Positions 41,069 through 43,383 of a stretch of 43,383 nt of DNA are shown piece after piece; positions within the stretch are counted from its first letter, which is position 1; each line of letters opens with the position of its first letter. Source of the stretch: Spirochaetales bacterium (GTDB lineage Bacteria; Spirochaetota; Spirochaetia; JABMQR01); contig JAGYPA010000030.1 in assembly GCA_018399255.1 (NCBI GenBank), forward strand, positions 1 through 43,383, read 5' to 3'. The position numbers and the translations under genes were made by a program. The notes beneath the pieces are model-generated. The model did no database searches, was not told the origin of the DNA, and saw nothing but the letters and a program-made list of their open reading frames with translations.

Positions 41069-42454
41069 TTACGACCTGCTGCGCGATATCAGGGAAGCCC
41101 CCTGGGCAGCAGCTTGACGCAGAACCTTCTCCTGATCAACAGTCAGCACCCGGCGATCCTCCATAAGAACCCTCCCGGCGCAGAGAACCGTTTGAATATC
41201 TGCAGCCTGCGCTGAATACACTACAGCGGAAATCGGATCGTGAAGCGGCTGCATATGGGCGACATGGGTATCAATAATAATGATATCAGCCTGTTTTCCC
41301 GGTTCGATGGTCCCGCACAGATGATCGATACCCAAAGCTCGAGCTCCCGAAATGGTTGCCATTTTCAGAGCTTCATAAGCGGAGACAACGGTGGGATCTC
41401 CGCTTATACCCTTATGAATGAGTGATGCGATATGCAGCTCTTCCATCATATTCAGGTTGTTGTTGCTCGATGCCCCGTCGGTGCCCAGCGCCGGCAGCAT
41501 TCCCCGGCTGAACATCTCCGGAACAGGAGCAAAGCCGCTTCCCAGCTTAAGATTGCTGCTCGGATTATGCACAGGAATAACATTATTCCGCAGAAGGATA
41601 TCCATATCACCCGGATCGAGATGAACACAGTGGGCTGCATAAACCGGCCGTTCCAGCATCCCTGACTCTTCCATATAGGCAGCCGGGCTAACCCCGTGCG
41701 TTTTTCGGGAATCGCTGTTCTCACGAAATGTTTCAGAAAGATGAATATGAATCCGGTTGTTCTTTTCGCGAGAAAACTCAAGGGCGGCAGCGAGCGTTTC
41801 ACGGGTACAGGTATATATCGAATGCGGCGCAGTATCGATGAGAATTCGTCCGTTTCCGGCTCCGTTCCAGACTTGGTACAGACGCTCATGGTCAGACAGG
41901 CGAGCCTCGGTTTCGCGGATGTCCCCGAAAAAAGTTGCCCCGATATTCGCCCGGATTCCGGCCTGTTCAACTGCCCTGCAGGTAGACTGCTGGTAAAAAT
42001 ACATATCAGCAAAAGCAGTAACTCCCGAACGGATCAGCTCAAGAACCCCCAGAAGGGAACCCGCATGCACATCATCTTCCCGTAAATGGGCTTCTACCGG
42101 CCAGATTTTCTCATTGAGCCAGGTAAAAAGATCAAGATCATCGGCGTAGTTTCGCAGCAATCCCATGCTCAGATGCGTATGGGCATTGACAAGCCCCGGC
42201 ATGACAATCTTTCCAGATGCATCAATAATCCTGTCCGGCACAAAGCTTTCAGGAACAGAACCCACATGAATGATCTGCTCACCGTCGACTGCGATACTGC
42301 CAGTTAAATAATTCCGGCTCTCCAGATTTTCCCGGGCTTTCAGCCCGCCGGCTTCCAGCCCGCCTGAGCTGCCGGGGAAACCCTTGTTCAGGGGCGCCAA
42401 GTTTAAAGAAGGCGCCATGGGAATGATTATACCGTTTTTAATAAGCAGCTTCAT
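41069..42454 (-). CDS. mtaD: 5-methylthioadenosine/S-adenosylhomocysteine deaminase-type amidohydrolase
   Basis: 461 aa from Met at 42454 (GAGGA about 9 nt upstream); the frame is open to 42553 without support. Metal-dependent amidohydrolase: PGLVNAHTHLSMGLLRNYADDLDL (first metal ligands HxH and the family's RNYADDL), IHLSETF, VYAAHCVHL, PALGTDGASSNNNL, GIDHLCGTIEPGKQADIIIID. It probably deaminates SAH/MTA or guanine-like purines; MtaD fits best. The N-terminus has an insert of about 30 residues (SGGLEAGGLKARENLES). In a methyl-transfer region it could clear the SAH formed. 13 bp after the DUF4956 gene. Confidence 0.88.
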   Translation of the reverse strand: MKLLIKNGIIIPMAPSLNLAPLNKGFPGSSGGLEAGGLKARENLESRNYLTGSIAVDGEQIIHVGSVPESFVPDRIIDASGKIVMPGLVNAHTHLSMGLLRNYADDLDLFTWLNEKIWPVEAHLREDDVHAGSLLGVLELIRSGVTAFADMYFYQQSTCRAVEQAGIRANIGATFFGDIRETEARLSDHERLYQVWNGAGNGRILIDTAPHSIYTCTRETLAAALEFSREKNNRIHIHLSETFRENSDSRKTHGVSPAAYMEESGMLERPVYAAHCVHLDPGDMDILLRNNVIPVHNPSSNLKLGSGFAPVPEMFSRGMLPALGTDGASSNNNLNMMEELHIASLIHKGISGDPTVVSAYEALKMATISGARALGIDHLCGTIEPGKQADIIIIDTHVAHMQPLHDPISAVVYSAQAADIQTVLCAGRVLMEDRRVLTVDQEKVLRQAAAQGASLISRSRS

Positions 42455-42467
42455 AACTTGTAATCCT

Positions 42468-43082
42468 CTAGAATTTGCTCTCGTCAGCCAGATGCGGATA
42501 CTTTCTGGCATCATAAAACACCTCAACGGAAGCCGTGTCACGGAGGAAATCAATTTGCCCGATTTTCAGCCGCAGCACAGTTATCCCCAGACGCTGTTCA
42601 ATATCCTTCTGCAGTTCCGCATGACGATCCGGCAGAATCAGCTGGATCTTCTCATACCGTATGGTTATGGAGCTGACCCCCTTTCTCATCCAGACAAACT
42701 CGAGAATCAGAATGATAGCCAGGAGAGATGCGTTGGCAGTGAACAAGTGAATATTACCGTAACCTGCACTGGCCAGGGAATTTATGACCGATATTGTGAT
42801 AGAGAAGAAAAGATAGGTCATGTCGGTAATGATAATATTCATAGTCCGGTATCGCATGATCCCGAAGATGGCAAAGAGCCCGAGAGCAAGCCCCAGCTCC
42901 ATATTGATGCTCGAGAGCATGAAACTCAGAACAAATATCGTCGCTCCTATGATAATGAAGGTGAAGGCGTAATCCTTTTTACGATAGCGAGGATAGTAAA
43001 CCAGCAGGGATATAATAGCGAGGATGAGCAGATTTACCAGAAATCTAATAAAGAAATCAAGCAGAGGATTGTAATCAAGCAT
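42468..43082 (-). CDS. DUF4956 integral membrane protein
   Basis: 204 aa from Met at 43082 (AAAGGAG 6 nt upstream). Four hydrophobic segments in the first 130 residues, with the signature LGLALGLFAIFGIMRYRTMNI shared by DUF4956 proteins, then a soluble C-terminal domain of about 70 residues (ITIRYEKIQLILPDRHAELQKDI). The family occurs beside VTC-domain proteins and CotH-type kinases, which points to polyphosphate or cell-surface biology, but its own role is unknown. Overlaps the upstream VTC gene stop as ATGCTTGA, so translation is coupled. Confidence 0.88.
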   Translation of the reverse strand: MLDYNPLLDFFIRFLVNLLILAIISLLVYYPRYRKKDYAFTFIIIGATIFVLSFMLSSINMELGLALGLFAIFGIMRYRTMNIIITDMTYLFFSITISVINSLASAGYGNIHLFTANASLLAIILILEFVWMRKGVSSITIRYEKIQLILPDRHAELQKDIEQRLGITVLRLKIGQIDFLRDTASVEVFYDARKYPHLADESKF

Positions 43083-43383
43083 ATGAACTCCTTTCAATCT
43101 TCAAGGTGGTGGGCTTGAAGTTGTTGTATGGTATTCCAGGTACCGTAATAGCCATGCCGATGCAGTATTTGCTCATACCTCCGGGACGGATGCCCAGCTG
43201 CTTGAGTGTGGTCTGGAAAGTTCCGGCTGCCATGCCCGCTTCTCGTTTGATCTCGGCAACAGCTATTCCGGATACATATTCCCGGTTTCCCGTTGAATTA
43301 AACAGTTTTTGTGCTGAATGTATGAAGCTGATATCGGTATCGATTGTAATCCGCTCGTTCATATCCTGATGGATAAGGGTGAA
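43075..43383 (-). CDS. VTC-domain protein (polyphosphate polymerase-like), C-terminal end only
   Basis: Only the last 103 residues or so lie in the window; the frame stays open to the right edge. MNERITIDTDISFIHSA, AVAEIKREAGMAAGTF, TLKQLGIRPGGMSKYCIGMAI and the end FKPTTLKIERSS match the C-terminal barrel of VTC-type domains, which make polyphosphate from ATP or act on lipids. The start and catalytic N-terminal part are outside the window. Paired with DUF4956 as in many bacteria. Confidence 0.85.
   Translation of the reverse strand, partial: FTLIHQDMNERITIDTDISFIHSAQKLFNSTGNREYVSGIAVAEIKREAGMAAGTFQTTLKQLGIRPGGMSKYCIGMAITVPGIPYNNFKPTTLKIERSSYA

Overview
The window carries about 40 genes of an anaerobic bacterium with moderately high GC content. 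I read it as probably a spirochaete. The reasons are the gene families (tandem-domain NDK, TspO-like protein, NfnAB, QueH, a RACo/corrinoid cluster, HPr and EIIA without visible sugar permeases). This assignment is an inference; no 16S or other decisive marker is present.

Layout. 1-3.2 kb: DUF4349 lipoprotein, endonuclease III, an unrecognised protein, ribosomal protein L28. 3.3-7.3 kb: threonine genes thrA (with an apparently dead aspartokinase half) and thrC. 7.3-11 kb: galactose genes galT-galK, divergent from a LacI-type regulator, with overlapping promoters sharing one perfect operator palindrome. 11-14.1 kb: rpsD, recQ (damaged 5' end behind a hairpin covering its ribosome binding site) and a decayed secreted DUF1566-type gene split by a 40-bp palindromic element. 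14.3-21.3 kb: a fumarate-reductase-type flavoprotein, TspO-like membrane protein, asnA, fused NDK, queH and an FAD dehydrogenase. 21.3-29 kb: a minus-strand corrinoid/methyl-transfer cluster of RACo, PocR-AraC regulator, corrinoid protein, UroD/MtaA-type methyltransferase fused to a thioredoxin-like domain, CobW GTPase and a MetH-activation-domain protein. 29-32.6 kb: broken gamma-carbonic-anhydrase-like and HAD genes, cytidine deaminase, rpiB, LOG-family protein, cupin, HPr. 32.7-36 kb: NfnA-NfnB electron-bifurcating transhydrogenase and a PTS EIIA(Ntr)-like protein. 36-39.7 kb: 5-FTHF cyclo-ligase, a broken acyltransferase and a complete biotin-type ECF transporter (bioY-ecfA-ecfT). 39.7-43.4 kb: trans-sulfuration PLP enzyme, MtaD/SsnA amidohydrolase, DUF4956 protein and the C-terminal end of a VTC-domain protein cut by the window edge.

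Two genome-wide oddities stand out. First, at least 13 genes carry single-base indels, often in homopolymers and clustered in short patches, while other genes are intact. This is either low-quality consensus or real decay, and it must be settled before any pseudogene is believed. Second, many gene ends carry short direct tandem repeats, often containing the stop codon and usually with a unit divisible by three.

The best candidates for new biology are the corrinoid cluster with the UroD-thioredoxin fusion, the homoserine dehydrogenase with a degenerate kinase domain, the galactose operator architecture, and the dispersed 40-bp palindrome.
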